NCBI GenBank assembly: GCA_018342105.1
Contig: JAFIRS010001426.1
Location: 1 to 64,000, forward strand
Source of the DNA: Gonioctena quinquepunctata
Taxonomy: Eukaryota; Arthropoda; Insecta; Coleoptera; Chrysomelidae
Direction of reading: 5' to 3'
DNA: 64,000 nt
Shown here one piece after another: positions 24,541 through 35,505 of the stretch (position 1 is its first letter; each line of letters starts with the position of its first letter). The notes beneath the pieces were generated by a model. The model saw only the letters and a program-made list of their open reading frames with translations. It was not told the origin of the DNA and did no database searches. A program made the translations under genes and the position numbers.

Positions 24541-27500
24541 TCCCAATAGGCCTGTTGGACGTTGGATGACCGATGATGACCAGCCAAACCGCATCCGTTC
24601 CCAAAGACTTTGCAAGGGTGAGCTTATTTACAGTTTTATTATGGTAAAAAATCTATTTTTTAACTCTTTTGAATCCGACTGCGGGTCCATAGCTCTCCCC
24701 TTTCGCCACTGGGCCAAGGAACGTCGGGTGCGTTTAATACCTTTAATGGGTACACACAAGGAAGGTGGCGTAAAATGCCTTAAAGAACTGTAGCGTAGTA
24801 AAATATTTGATCTGCAGGCCCCGAGCAAGGGGTTTAGACGATAGATATGCCGTCCTTTTGGAAACGAAACGTTAAGATGGCGGTCTCGAGTTCTGATGTT
24901 GAGCTAGTTGAAGAACCCTACCTGTGAAACACAGAGGATTGACAAAATTTCCGGTTGGGGAAGTGTGCTTTTAAAGTTCTGGTTCCCACGAAAAGGATAC
25001 CCCAATGTTCAGAGAATAGCAACGTAAGGAAAGAAGGTAGGAGTTGGTGTTTTCTTGAATTTCGGGAGGTTGTATGCCTTGGGAACACCTCCTTAGGTAT
25101 GAGTTCAAAGCCTCGCTGTTCGTTGGATGAACGAGTTTTTGGAAAAGTGATTTTCCCTGCAGGTCCCCCAAAGTGACGAAGGGGGATGACTGAACTTGAC
25201 GGGTTAATTTTGGGAAGAAAACTGCAAAGCAGAAACGATTGTTGATATTTAAAGGGAGCATCGCCCATGAAAATATCTATGAAATAGTAATAATGATGAA
25301 GTTCCTAGAGGAAAACCTGGAAGAAAAACCCCTTTCCATTCGGATTTCCGGGGAGAGGTACTCGGGGGGACTCAACATTAAAAGGTTTTGCAACATCCGG
25401 GGACCCCAAAAACAACATCAATGACGTCCACCATCACCCAGACAAAAAAAAACCGGGATATTCTGGTTCAAAGAAACAGCCCCCCTGTCCACCAACAAGG
25501 TCCATATGTTTTGTCCGGGTTACGAACCCATTCCGATTCAGGTTCAAAGGTGGAGTCTGCCCTTTACGCTAAGGCTAACCTTTCATGCCAGCGTGAAGAG
25601 AGTTTTGGAACCGAAAGACTTTGATGTGATGTGGTTCAAGCTATCTGATCCCAAAACTGACTAAGTTCCCCCGTTGCCTTTACCTATCCCCCAATGAACC
25701 TTCATAAAAACGACCCTTTGAGTTTTTATCCCAAACGGACTACATTCAGGGAAGAACCATCCAACAGCTGAAACCATAATCATGGGAGATTTTAATGTAC
25801 ATAACGCTGCCTGGTCAAATTCTCTAACAAACAGATGATGGGGGTTTGCCGAGGCCTTCGCCATCACCATGGTCTAGAACAACTGGTCGAGCTCCCAAAC
25901 CCGCATCCGATGTCAAAAAACCAGCCCGCAAACCCCTAGATCTTTTCCCCACCACCAATCCACCGTATAGAACAGAAGTTTGTGCCCCCTTTGGGAAAAA
26001 TTCTGATCACCCCCTCATCCCCACGACATGCCCTTCCATTTACCATCGAGCTGCACAATACCAACCGTCTCATGGCATTCAATCGGCCGACTGGGAAGGT
26101 CTTTGTATGTTTTTCTCCCGCGTTTCAATGGGAAAAGAGTCTGTTTTTCTTCCCGTAGATCCAACACGATGTAGTTGAGACAATTTCTGAAATCATCATG
26201 TTGGGGTGCAAACTTTACATACCGAATACCGGAAGAAGAACATCATCCGATGAGACCCTTTTTAAAGAAACTTCTCTAGAGCTATGGTTTTCCCAAAAAG
26301 GCAGCATACCACGATGGCTAAAAAACCGGGCCCTGAGACCAGAGCAGCATATGAGTCGAGGCTAGAGGCATATGCAAAGAACAAAAGAATGCCTAAAAAA
26401 AAATGCCCACAATGCCAAAGATAAAAACGGTGAATGTCCTAAGGATCCCGTTCATTTTGGTCTTTCGTAAAGCTGTGGGAAAAACTCTTCCGTCCTTTTC
26501 CCCTAAAACCAAGAAGATGGAACACTAGCAAATGCCCAGGAAAAAAACTCAAAAATTTTTTGGCACCTATTTGCTGGGAAAATTTCCCCCTGGGTTCATT
26601 GGGAAAAACCCCCAAACCCTTAACACCTTTTTGACAGTCAAAAATTCCCGAGATCACCTTTCCCAACGTACTATCAGAAAAAATTTTGCTGGTCTCAACA
26701 CCAACAAAGCCCCGTGGATCCGAGGAATCCCGCCGATTGTTCTCAAGAAATGTGCCCCGAACTAACACCTGTTCCCCCGAAGTTGTTCAACCACTCTTAC
26801 AATTTAGGGGTATTTCCGTCCAATTGGAAAAAATTTCAAAGTACAGCCATCCAAAAGGCAAAGCCCACCTAGCAACTACAGACCTTTTCGACCATTAATT
26901 TCAAAGGTCATGGAAAAAGCCATCAACATCGAGCTCAAGGAAATATCTGGGAAAACTCCCGGAATTGTCAACGATAGGAAAAAATGGCTTCCCCCTTAGA
27001 GATCAACTGGTGACCGCCGCTCGTCTCCATATATGGCAGCTATCTATTTAAAGGATGGAGAAACTTTGAAGCCGTGGTATTAGATATCTCCAAGGCGGGT
27101 TTGATCGAGGTTTTTGGCACCAGGGACCCTCGCCAAAGCTTCCTCCCATGGCCGCCCCCCAGCTTTTGTTTCTCTGCTTTTCTAGTTTTCTCTCAAAAAA
27201 GGTTTTCCTGAGTGGTCGATGGAGTTTCATCTGACACTCTACTATAAATGCTTGTTCCGCAGGGTCTTTCCCCCCACCAACACTATTTCTACTTCACATC
27301 AACGACCTGTTGAAAGCAATTCCCCTGTCCAGTACACAGTTTGCCGATGATAATTCCCCCCATACCCGCTTTCTTTTAGTCTCCCTATATCAGCCCGTGA
27401 AACCAGAAATAAACGAGGAAAAAATGTTAATAATATAAATATGGACTAGAAAAATTCTCGAGTGGGGGGGTTAATAACTTAGAATTCAACAAACAAAAAA

Positions 27501-27890
27501 ACAAAACAAATCTTTTCTCTAGAAAGCCGACCTCACTGTACCCAACATAACCCTTTTTCAGGGAGTAACCATACCACCGAAGTCATCCATATCGAGCTTG
27601 GTTTTCTATCAGCAATAACCTTTTCCCGGGAAAATCACGTGAGGTTCATTTAAAAAAATGCATCCCAAAACTTGGTTTTTTTTTCGTGCCAAGAGCCATT
27701 TAACACCCCACTCCCGTTTATGATCTATAAGGACGATCCGACCTGTCCTGGAATACTGTTCCCCCTATTTGAGCGCGGCACCTAAACATATCCTGAGGCT
27801 ATTGGATTCTGTCAAAAAAGGTCAATTCGTCTCGTCGGTGATGCCTCGCTTACAAACTCGCTCACTTGTCTGGAACACCGTAGAAAATAA
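24541..27890 (+). pseudogene. Degraded LINE (Jockey/R1-like) with endonuclease and reverse transcriptase
   Basis: From left to right in shifting plus frames: an endonuclease-like start (VMWFKLSDP near 25630; IMGDFNVHNAAWSN near 25781, the GDFN box of AP endonucleases; LDLFPTTNPPY and SDHPLI near 25940-26020), then reverse transcriptase blocks NTNKAPWIRGIPPIVLKKCA (26700), YRPF(R)PLISKVMEKAI (26880), VVLDISKA (27075), PTLFLLHINDLLKA (27285) and FADDN (27345). The order is that of LINE ORF2. Frames change every 50-150 bp, largely at homopolymers, so some breaks may be sequencing errors. The 24.54-24.9 kb part could be ORF1 or flank. It is in plus orientation, as is the candidate host gene. Confidence 0.8.
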
Positions 27891-27963
27891 AAATAAATGA
27901 AAAAAAGTAACGAGTTTGGGAACATCTCCAAATTGATTTTCAATACCAGTCTTTCTAAATACT

Positions 27964-28200
27964 ATACAGGGTGTCCCAGGACTTCCTTTTTTTTCCTCGG
28001 GAATGTATAGTTGTGGTCGATATATCACCAGTACTTCATCTAACTTTTTTTCCTGAAATCCTTCGTTACAGGCCCTCGAAGTAACAAAATGAAAATGCTT
28101 TCTTTGATAACTTTTCAAGTAAATATTGAGAATGAACAATTTTTTTGGGATTGACGAAAGAAATGAATTCCTTCGATGAGATTCCATGCATGAGTTAGTT
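27964..28200. repeat. Mariner-like terminal fragment (ACAGGGTGTCCCAGG end)
   Basis: Starts TATACAGGGTGTCCCAGGAC. A TA followed by CAGGGTG is the terminus type also seen in the complete element at 57572 (TACAGGGTGATTCACG). No matching right end is found nearby, so this is a solo or truncated end. Confidence 0.45.
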
Positions 28201-28284
28201 GGTTTGCTACAGAGTCAGGAACGATGGTCCACACCCCAAAACTTTGAAATTTCTGACATTATTAAATATTTTTTATGTACTGTG

Positions 28285-28690
28285 AATGTATGGAACATTT
28301 ATATCAAATGTGAGTAGTGTATGGATCTTCTATTTCAAATTGAGATAGTTTATGGATCCTTAATTTCAAATGAAGATAATATATTGATCTTTTATTTCGA
28401 AAGTAGAAAGTGTTTATTTAACATATACTACCTGTAGATGGAATACAAGGACCCATACACTACCTACATATAATATAAAGGATCCATGCCCAATATAGGT
28501 ACATTTGAAATGAATGATCCATACACTACTTAAATTTGAAATAAATAATCCATACACTACCTTAATTTGAAATAAAGGATCCCTACAATATCTAAATCTG
28601 ATCTGAGGATCCATACACTATATTTGAAATGAAAGATCCATACACTACCTATATTTGAAATAAAGGGGCACACTCACTTGAAATAAAGAA
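28285..28690. repeat. 31-bp minisatellite with an internal inversion
   Basis: Units of 31 bp built on GGATCCATACACTACCT and ATTTGAAATAAA. Between about 28316 and 28410 they read as the reverse complement (GTGTATGGATC at 28316, 28347 and 28378, spacing 31). From about 28440 they read forward (CCATACAC at 28519, 28550, 28581, 28611 and 28638). Outer units are more diverged. Confidence 0.85.
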
Positions 28691-28984
28691 TAAACACTTC
28701 TCAACCCGTAAATGAAATGTAAACCAACTAATATTTGTAATTGAAATTCAATGATACATTATTTAGCCTTGCTAAATTTAATATTGGTTACCTGAAAACC
28801 AATGTTTAGAAACAACGCGCATTTCGAAATGTAGAACATTAAGAAATTTGTATAAGGAATTGTGCATTACTGATCAACAGAACTAAGTTGAAAAATATTC
28901 GCCGCGAAATGTTTTCCAGAACAATTCTCTGTATGTAGCGCGAAGGTGGTCACGTGGAATATTGAAAATTTGTACGTTTGTTTA

Positions 28985-29275
28985 TTGAGTTTTTTTATTT
29001 CCACATCCACCTGAAAATACTAAATTCGTACAACACAAAGAGGAGAGGCCCAATAACTGATCCTTGGGGGACACCTAAATATACCGTATATGCATTGGAT
29101 CTCACATCATTGAATCTTACCATCATTTTTCGATCTTCCATATATGATTTCACCCAATTAACAATGATTTTAGGGAATCGAAGCGATGATAATTTGATGG
29201 CTACAATTTCAGGACACGACGTATCGAATGCTTTCTGTAGGTCGATCAGTAAAAAAAACGAAATTTTTGACAATT
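28985..29275 (-). pseudogene. LINE reverse transcriptase fragment
   Basis: Minus-strand frame with LIDLQKAFDT, VVNWVKSYMEDRKMMVRFND-like spacing and GVPQGSVIGPLLFVLY, the blocks preceding the YADD box of CR1/Jockey-type reverse transcriptases. It stops abruptly on both sides, without an endonuclease or a 3' tail. It lies only 130 bp upstream of the candidate host exon, in opposite orientation. Confidence 0.85.
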
Positions 29276-29403
29276 TAATTTAGATGGATGTTATCATAAT
29301 CAATTGGTTCACTTATAAACACACTTTCTCCTTGAAAAATATATGAGTTACCCTTATTCGTATCGTGAATTTCGATAAATCTGATTTATTGTCTCTTTTT
29401 CAG

Positions 29404-29502
29404 ATGACGTGCTGGAATCCATCATGTTCTGTGCAGAGCAATACTACATCCCCGAAACTTCCGGCCGAACTCCCAATAACCGCCGAAGATGATTCCGAAC
29501 AA
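29404..29502 (+). CDS. Candidate host exon, 33 codons, phase 0-0
   Basis: Bounded by a pyrimidine tract plus CAG (TTGTCTCTTTTTCAG) and a donor CAA/GTGAGTTC. It encodes 33 residues beginning MTCWNPSCSV and ending AEDDSEQ; GC and codon composition exceed the surroundings. Both ends are phase 0, as in the thrombospondin exon at 46404-46577, so the two could be spliced in frame. The peptide has no domain signature. The ATG at its first codon could equally be internal methionine. Alternatives are a chance open frame or an unrelated gene. Confidence 0.35.
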
Positions 29503-30039
29503 GTGAGTTCTTTATCGGCATCCGAAAACGCGATTCTCTCATTCAGACGATTATTTCATTTTATTCCTTCAGTATGTGGGTAGCTCAAAGAGTGATAAAA
29601 ACTAATCGAATACCGTGTATCGAGCAATGGTTCACTGAACTTCAAACGGGGCATCTTTTACCTTCGAACAACCACAGTAGACAGTATTGTGATTATCTAA
29701 AGAAGCGAATTGGAGTTTTCGGTTGAAATCGATTTTATATCTCCAACAAAAATGTATATGTGTACGTACATTCACGAGTAACACTATAATATTTTACAGA
29801 GGTACCAATTAGACAAGTGAGTTTTGAGAAATCGAGATCCTCCATTCTCAATCCATCTGATGATCTGACACGACGCGATGCAACATATGCAAATAGCAAA
29901 TAGTCAATCGATCAATCAATGATTTAATGATTGAAAAAAATTCGAAGCAAGCTTTCATACAAATGCACTAAAAAGGAAAAAATAATTTCTTCAATTGTTC
30001 GACCTAGGTTATTCTGTGAGTAGCAGAATCTTGGTCAAA
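29503..30039. other. No recognisable gene
   Basis: Clean sequence, probably intron if the flanking exon is real. No repeat or conserved motif seen. Confidence 0.5.
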
Positions 30040-30407
30040 TAATTATTTTTTTTTCATTTATTGTCACAGCACTACACTAATAAAATATAAAAATATACAC
30101 ATTAACTCAAAAACATAAAAATCCCCTTTTTTACAGATTACATACAATCATTCAGATAGTCGGATACTGAGTAGTAACATTTTTCTAAGAAACACTGTTT
30201 TAACGAGTTTTTGAAAACATGTGAATTATTACTAATTTTTATTCGAGGTGGAAGATTATTGAATAATCTAGGCCCCATGCAATTTGGAGATTGATTACTC
30301 AACCTCAAACGGACCGTTCGAAAATATATATCTTTTTTTTTTTTGTATGATAACTGTGCACGTCATCATTAGGAGTGAATTTATTTTTGTTTCGGAAAAC
30401 ATACATA
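30040..30407 (-). pseudogene. LINE-A, 3' end of ORF2 and tail
   Basis: On the minus strand the frame reads PPRIKISNNSHVFKNSLK, then CFLEKCYYSVSDYLNDCM and a stop at about 30140, followed by a 3' untranslated part ending in an 'ATAAATGAAAAAAA' tail near 30040. This is the usual C-terminus and tail of Jockey-like insect LINEs. The upstream remainder of this ORF resumes at 34306, on the far side of the inserted mariner. Confidence 0.7.
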
Positions 30408-30823
30408 TACACTGCTTCTCAAAAGTCCCCTCCCCCTCTTATTTTTGGAACGATTATACATAAACAAGTGAAATTTGGAAACTGAATATTAAAGGTTGTA
30501 AACTTCCCAACTAGTGATGATAGATGACGAAATCGTCAAAGATGACGTCACAAGGCCATTGTAACCAATAATTTTAAATGGAACCCTACGGCAAGCGACA
30601 CCTCTTTTGAAAGGTAACCTATTCAATGATACTAATTTTGTTTGTGTTTATGGCAGTTTTGGCAACTCGCTTTTAAAAAACACAAAGCTGTGATGAATTA
30701 AATCAGTTAATACTAAAATTCAAAATTCAAGCTCCGCCTCTGGATAGTTGTCAAAGAAGCTGACGTTTATGTTAATCTCCCTAATTCGACGGTTTTGTAA
30801 TTGTCAAAGTTTTTGTACATTTA

Positions 30824-32868
30824 GGGCCGGTATTATAAACATGTTTTGAAGTTAACTTTAATTTTATCGGTCAAGTTAACTTGAGCTTCAAAATGTCAGT
30901 TTTATAAAGGTACCATATTTTAAATAAAAAGAAGAAGAAGGCAAAAAGGTAACCTACAATTTTTCTCTTGGCAAAACGATCCTGTTGAAACTGGAATAAG
31001 TTTTCATCATTTTCAATGAGAAAATTAACGTAACGTTCTGGTGCAGACTAATCTAGGATTGAGCGAGTTTTAGACAGACGATGGGCTCTGAAGAAGAATC
31101 CAGTCCCTTCCCAAAATCCTACTGTATCGTCTGTGGGCAAGATAAAAGTGAAAACAGAACCTTCATAGAGAGTTGTGAGGAAAGAAAACAGAGTTAAGAA
31201 GAGAAAAGGGATATATTCAACATACCGAAAATTATTCATACAGTATGGAATGGAATGTATGTTATATCCAAAAATCCAGGCATTCTACGCAGTAATTCCA
31301 CAACGCAGTTGCAACATTGTTGCAAGAGCAAATAGGACAAAGCCAAGTCGGCATTTATCCACCTGCGCTCCAGAAGCCGTAAACAAGGCTCAGTTCTGAG
31401 TCAGCACCACCGCATCTATAAGAGGATCCCAAGAACCGAAGAACGTCACTTCTATCTCAAACTTCCATTTTGCACTTCGAATAGTTGTCATATTCAAAAT
31501 CATTTTTTGTAACCAAAGTATAAAATAAAGTTTATTTTTAAAAAGTCATTTTAGTGAATATCACTACATGTATATCTAGGTGATGACACATTGTTTACTT
31601 TTCGAAACATTAATGTTAATATGATTTTAGCCATTGTACACTTAAAACTTGTCGAATCTCTTGTGATTGTTGATTCGATGAAATTCTGGTTTACCTGGTG
31701 AATATTATGTTGACTATTTGTGTGTGTGGCCAAGAAAAAAAGTGAAGAAGAGAACCTTTGAAGAGAGTTGAGAAGAAAAAAAAAGAAACTTAAGAAGAGA
31801 AAAAAGATATATTATTCGACATACCGAAGATTATTCATACAGTATGGAAAAAGAGTGACTATATATGTTTATCTAGGTGATAAGGACACATTTTCACACC
31901 ATCTTGTTTGTTTTAAATGAAATAAAAAAACTGTTTTTGTTAGTTTTATTTTTAATTCGAACATTCACAAGTAATAATGTGTAACATTTCAAAATAAATC
32001 CCGATGACTTCACTAAGCTTACAGAAACTCGAAAAGATTTTTTTGCAAGCAATTTAGAGCATACTTTGTCTCCTTCAAAGAGAGTTTTCGCAAATGATAT
32101 TGTCTTAAGATTTAAATACACCACTTCACTAGAGTCTTGAAATGAATAACACTACACAAAAAGTCTCTGGCATTTTTATGTAAATAGAGGATAACAAATT
32201 TCCCATGTGACCTTTCTAATAACACTGCTAGCAATTGACTTGTGAATACCTCCAAAATCTCCAGCAACTACCAAGAATGAACCAGTTGCATAAAATCTGA
32301 GTGTAATCAACACTTGTTTTACTGGCTATATAGGATGATTTCTAAAAATATGTATAATTCTACAAGAATTAAAATAGGTACTAGAAATGCTGACCTATTA
32401 GTTGGTCTTTGTAAATTTGCTCCAATGTGCCCCATTACCAAGCGTACAGACTCTCTTGATAGTCGAAATCGGTTTTTAAATTATGTTTTCTTCCACAAGG
32501 TGAAATGGTCTAACCGATTCCTAAATATCCTTTGTCGCCGAGGGGCTTCAACAATATTCACAGCATCTTCTTCATCATCGGTCAAAAGTTCCTCAAAAAT
32601 AACGTGGATATCGTTTGCTAACATTTTGCGAAAACGAAAAATCAAAACAATAAAATTGAGGTTATATGACTCATATATATGCAATATTGACAGGAGCAGG
32701 AGAATTGTCGACGATCGAAAACCACCATTTTCTACAAAGTTAACTTTAACCGACACCCGTTCCACCCGATAAAGTTAACTGCTACATTTTGAAGTTAACT
32801 TTGACATGTGACGTCATCCACAAGTTAACTTCTAGTTATCTGTCGAAATAGTTTTATAATACCCACCC
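30824..32868 (-). mobile_element. PIF/Harbinger element, internally deleted
   Basis: Ends GGGCCGGTATTATAAA and (reverse complement) GGGTGGGTATTATAAA match at 14 of 16 positions and are flanked by TTA on both sides (30821-30823 and 32869-32871), the 3-bp target duplication typical of PIF/Harbinger. The palindrome AAGTTAACTT or its half occurs repeatedly just inside each end (30850-30885 and 32735-32830), likely transposase sites. The only coding remnant is a transposase N-terminal half. No Myb-like second gene is legible. Inside are duplicated blocks ('GAAAATTATTCATACAGTATGG' type at 31225 and 31830). Confidence 0.85.
32165..32624 (-). pseudogene. Harbinger transposase, N-terminal half
   Basis: Minus strand from the ATG at 32624: MLANDIHVIFEELLTDDEED and RRQRIFRNRLDHFTLW. 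After a frameshift near 32490 it continues NRFRLSRESVRLVMGHIGA and RPTNRSAFLVPILIL, then LITLRFYATGSFLVVAGDFG with SIASSVIRKV near 32170-32300. This is the helix-turn-helix region of HARBI1-like transposases. Their DDE catalytic core would follow but is absent, so the copy cannot encode an active enzyme. Confidence 0.85.
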
Positions 32869-32999
32869 TTAATGATTTGTGTATTGTTGATCGAACGTTT
32901 AACTGTTTTAGCAGCTTTTGGTACTTTTAATATTTTTGTACATTTTAATAATTTGTTAAACTGTTGTGAGCCGAACATTTGAGTACTTCGAAAAGCGAA

Positions 33000-34074
33000 A
33001 TGGTACGTGCTTTAGGTGATAAAGTAGCAACGATCCTAATTCTTGGTGAAACTGGACAAAATATTCATGCAGCAGAACGCATTTTTGATGAGAGGTTTCC
33101 CGAACGCCCCGTTTCGAGGACTTATTTGAGGGAGCTTCTTCGTAAGTTTGAAACAACGGGTAGTATTAATGATGCGAAACGATCTGGCAGACCACAAATT
33201 TCTGATGAGAAAAAAATTGATATACTGGCTGAAGTAATAGTTGATCCTACTTCTTCAGTAACTCACGTTGCATCTACCTGTGGAGTCAGTCGAAGTACAG
33301 TACACAGGGTGTTGAAAAAAACCAAATTTCATCCACATAAATTGAAAATGGTTCATCAACTCTCAGACGACGACCCACATCGAAGACTAGAATTTTGTGA
33401 AAATATGGAAACTAAAATTAACCAACAGTCAGACTATGTCAAAACAATTTGTTTTAGTGACGAAAGTACTTTCTATCTAAATGGAAATGTAAATACACAG
33501 AATGTGAGGTATTGGAGTGACGCAAATCCTCACCTGTTTCGTGAAACACATACGCAATTTCCCCAGAAGGTGAATGTTTGGGCAGGTTTTCCTGGAACAC
33601 CACAGTGTTGGGCCTCTTTTTTTAATTACTAATTCAACTGGTGAGGTTTATCTGGAGCTGTTGCAAAACGCAATAGAATCGTTAATCCTTGAGATTTTGG
33701 AAGATAATCCAGATGAATTCGGCAATTTGGAAATAACATTCCAACAGGATGGTGCTCCTCCACACTATAACGGTGCAGTGAGACGGTATTTGGATGAGGA
33801 GTATCGTGGTAGATGGATGGGACGACGAGGTTCAACGGAATGGCCAGCTCGATCACCGGACCTTGAATTTTTTTCTGTGGGGGTACCTTAAATCTAAGGT
33901 TTACGCCACTGAACTGACAATATTGACGTTTTAAAACAACGTATTGTTACAGAATGTGAGGCTGTTTCCGCAGACACATTTGCAAAAGTTCGAGAAGAGT
34001 TTAAAAATAGGATATTTCACTGTCAGGAAGTAAATGGAGGTCACTCCGAGCAATGTTCACTAATGAGCCATTAA
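33000..34074 (+). pseudogene. Mariner-1 transposase (DD41D type), nearly complete
   Basis: From ATG 33000 (MVRALGDKVATILILGETG) the frame runs through a helix-turn-helix part (KRSGRPQISDEKK, CGVSRSTVHRVLKK), the first catalytic Asp in CFSDESTFYLNG and KVNVWAG. A one-base frameshift near 33590 leads to LLFLITNSTGEVYLELLQ, the second Asp in FQQDGAPPHYNGAV, and RWMGRRGSTEWPARSPDL. At about 33866 some 8 bases are missing, the frame breaks and the codon for the third Asp appears changed to Asn; the tail KVREEFKNRIFHCQEVNGGH follows to a stop at 34072-34074. About 350 residues, normal for the family. Inactive by these two lesions. Confidence 0.9.
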
Positions 34075-34305
34075 AACTGCCTTAAACACAAACAAAATTC
34101 GTATCATTGAATAGGTTTTCTCGATACCTTTCAAAAGAGGTGTCGCTTGCCGTAGGGTTCCATTTGAAATTATTGGTCACAATGGCCTTGTGACGTCATC
34201 TTCGACGATTTCGTCATCTATCATCACTAGTAGGGAAGTTTCCAAATTTCACTCGTTCCAAAAATAAGAGGGGGGGGGGAGGGGACTTTTGAGAAGCACA
34301 TGGTA

Positions 34306-34856
34306 ACGTCAATATACCAAAGTTTGGAAACAATTGTTTGCAATTTTCCTGCTAGCAGCGAACAATATTTTTTTGTGCTATAAACACCTCAGCGCACCTA
34401 GTTGACATACCCCACAATAAAATGCCGTATCTAAGTTGAGAGTCAAATGGCGAAATTTTTTTCTTGTTAAAATAGTACGCATGTTCCTGACTAAATAATT
34501 CATTGAGTGATGCTTGGAAATAATATGTCCACATCGTGCTTTCCAGTCAAAGTGCTCATCAATATAAAGCCCTAGAAATTTCATTGTCCCATTAGAGCTG
34601 GATAAAGGCCTGTCATTCACTTTGATTCCTATTTGGTTGCATGTATTTGTTTGTTATGAAATCTTATGAAGTTGTCTTGTCTACATTCAAATACAGGTCA
34701 TTCTCATTGAAATAGCTGGTAATTTTTTTTTTTTTTATTCCTGATGTTGTAGGAGATGATGTTATTAATGAAAAATCATCTGCATATGCGGTGTAATTAC
34801 TTGAATTGATATTCTGATCAATATCTGTCACATACAACGATAACATCGTGGGATTA
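34306..34856 (-). pseudogene. LINE-A reverse transcriptase, upstream part
   Basis: Minus strand: PTMLSLYVTDIDQ, then the catalytic box AYADDFSLI (about 34790), FNENDLYLNVDKT, KFLGLYIDEHFDWKARCGHI and QTIVSKL, which reaches the mariner-1 border. The same ORF resumes at about 30405 beyond the insertion. The 5' border at 34856 is where LINE-B begins, consistent with a 5'-truncated LINE-A that landed in LINE-B. Confidence 0.8.
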
Positions 34857-35505
34857 TTTGTTTTGATGTACTAGGCACACAGTTTCTAGGATGAATATCG
34901 AAGAAAGTGTAAGTAATTTTTGCCCCTTAAACAAAGATTCACCGGGCACTCTAGGCCCAACATTGCACAGATATCGAAAAGTGCTTCTGAAGCACAAATA
35001 CTGTATTGGAATGTTGTTGGTTGCAGGTGCCCCAGAATAATAAGCTATACCTTAGTTGTGATTCAATTACAACGTGGTACAATATAATATATTGTGCTAT
35101 GTCGTTATGAATGCTGTTTTCGTTAGTGTCATGTCACACGATGTTTGTATCATCCGCAAAAATTGTGAACATTCCATCAGATCCATTAGCCAAAGCCTTG
35201 GAATTATACAAAAAGCTGGTCCTAAAACCGAGCCCTGAGACACACCGTGCCTGACAGAACCAGTATCTGACATCGTGTCAGTTCTCACAACCTGGGTTCG
35301 ATGATTTGATCCAGTTGAGACTCTGATTTCTGAACCCATAGTGCTGGAGTATTCGCAGCAGTATTTCGTGGTTCACACAATCGAAAGCTTTCGACAAGTC
35401 ACAACTTTAAGTTTAACTCTGAATAGAAAATTTTCAACAAATGGAAATTGGCCCCAATACTCTTTGTGGATTGAAGGCCAAATTGTTGTGGATTAAAGAT
35501 TTTAT
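34857..35505 (-). pseudogene. LINE-B reverse transcriptase, C-terminal part
   Basis: Minus strand in several frames: KIFNPQQFGLQSTKSIGANF (about 35500), LVTCRKLSIV (relic of the DLSKAFDxV box), RHGVSQGSVLGP (about 35245), MFTIFADDTNI (about 35150), LLFWGTCNQQHSNTVFVLQK (about 35000) and a C-terminal thumb region. A different LINE from LINE-A, since it has its own FADD box. Its upstream part is at 37955-38250. Confidence 0.8.

Larger units (their letters stand above)
30410..34303 (+). mobile_element. Mariner-1, DD41D/rosa-like, interrupted by a Harbinger element
   Basis: TA dinucleotides flank the ends (30408-30409 and 34304-34305). Terminal inverted repeats of about 230-250 bp (30410-30656 and 34074-34303) share TGCTTCTCAAAAGTCCCC, 'GACGAAATCGTC'-type and 'GCAAGCGACACCTCTTTTGA' blocks. 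Without the 2,045-bp Harbinger insert the element would be about 1.85 kb. It sits inside LINE-A, whose minus-strand reading frame continues on both sides. The DD41D spacing and the WPARSPDL context place it with rosa-type mariners; that assignment is from memory of the family. Confidence 0.85.

Noticed and set aside
24566..24793. 75-codon plus frame upstream of the LINE endonuclease as a separate gene
   Set aside because: Poor sequence quality and no motif; at best part of the LINE or its flank.
28285..28690. CRISPR-like array
   Set aside because: Units are contiguous 31-bp repeats without unique spacers, in a eukaryotic context.
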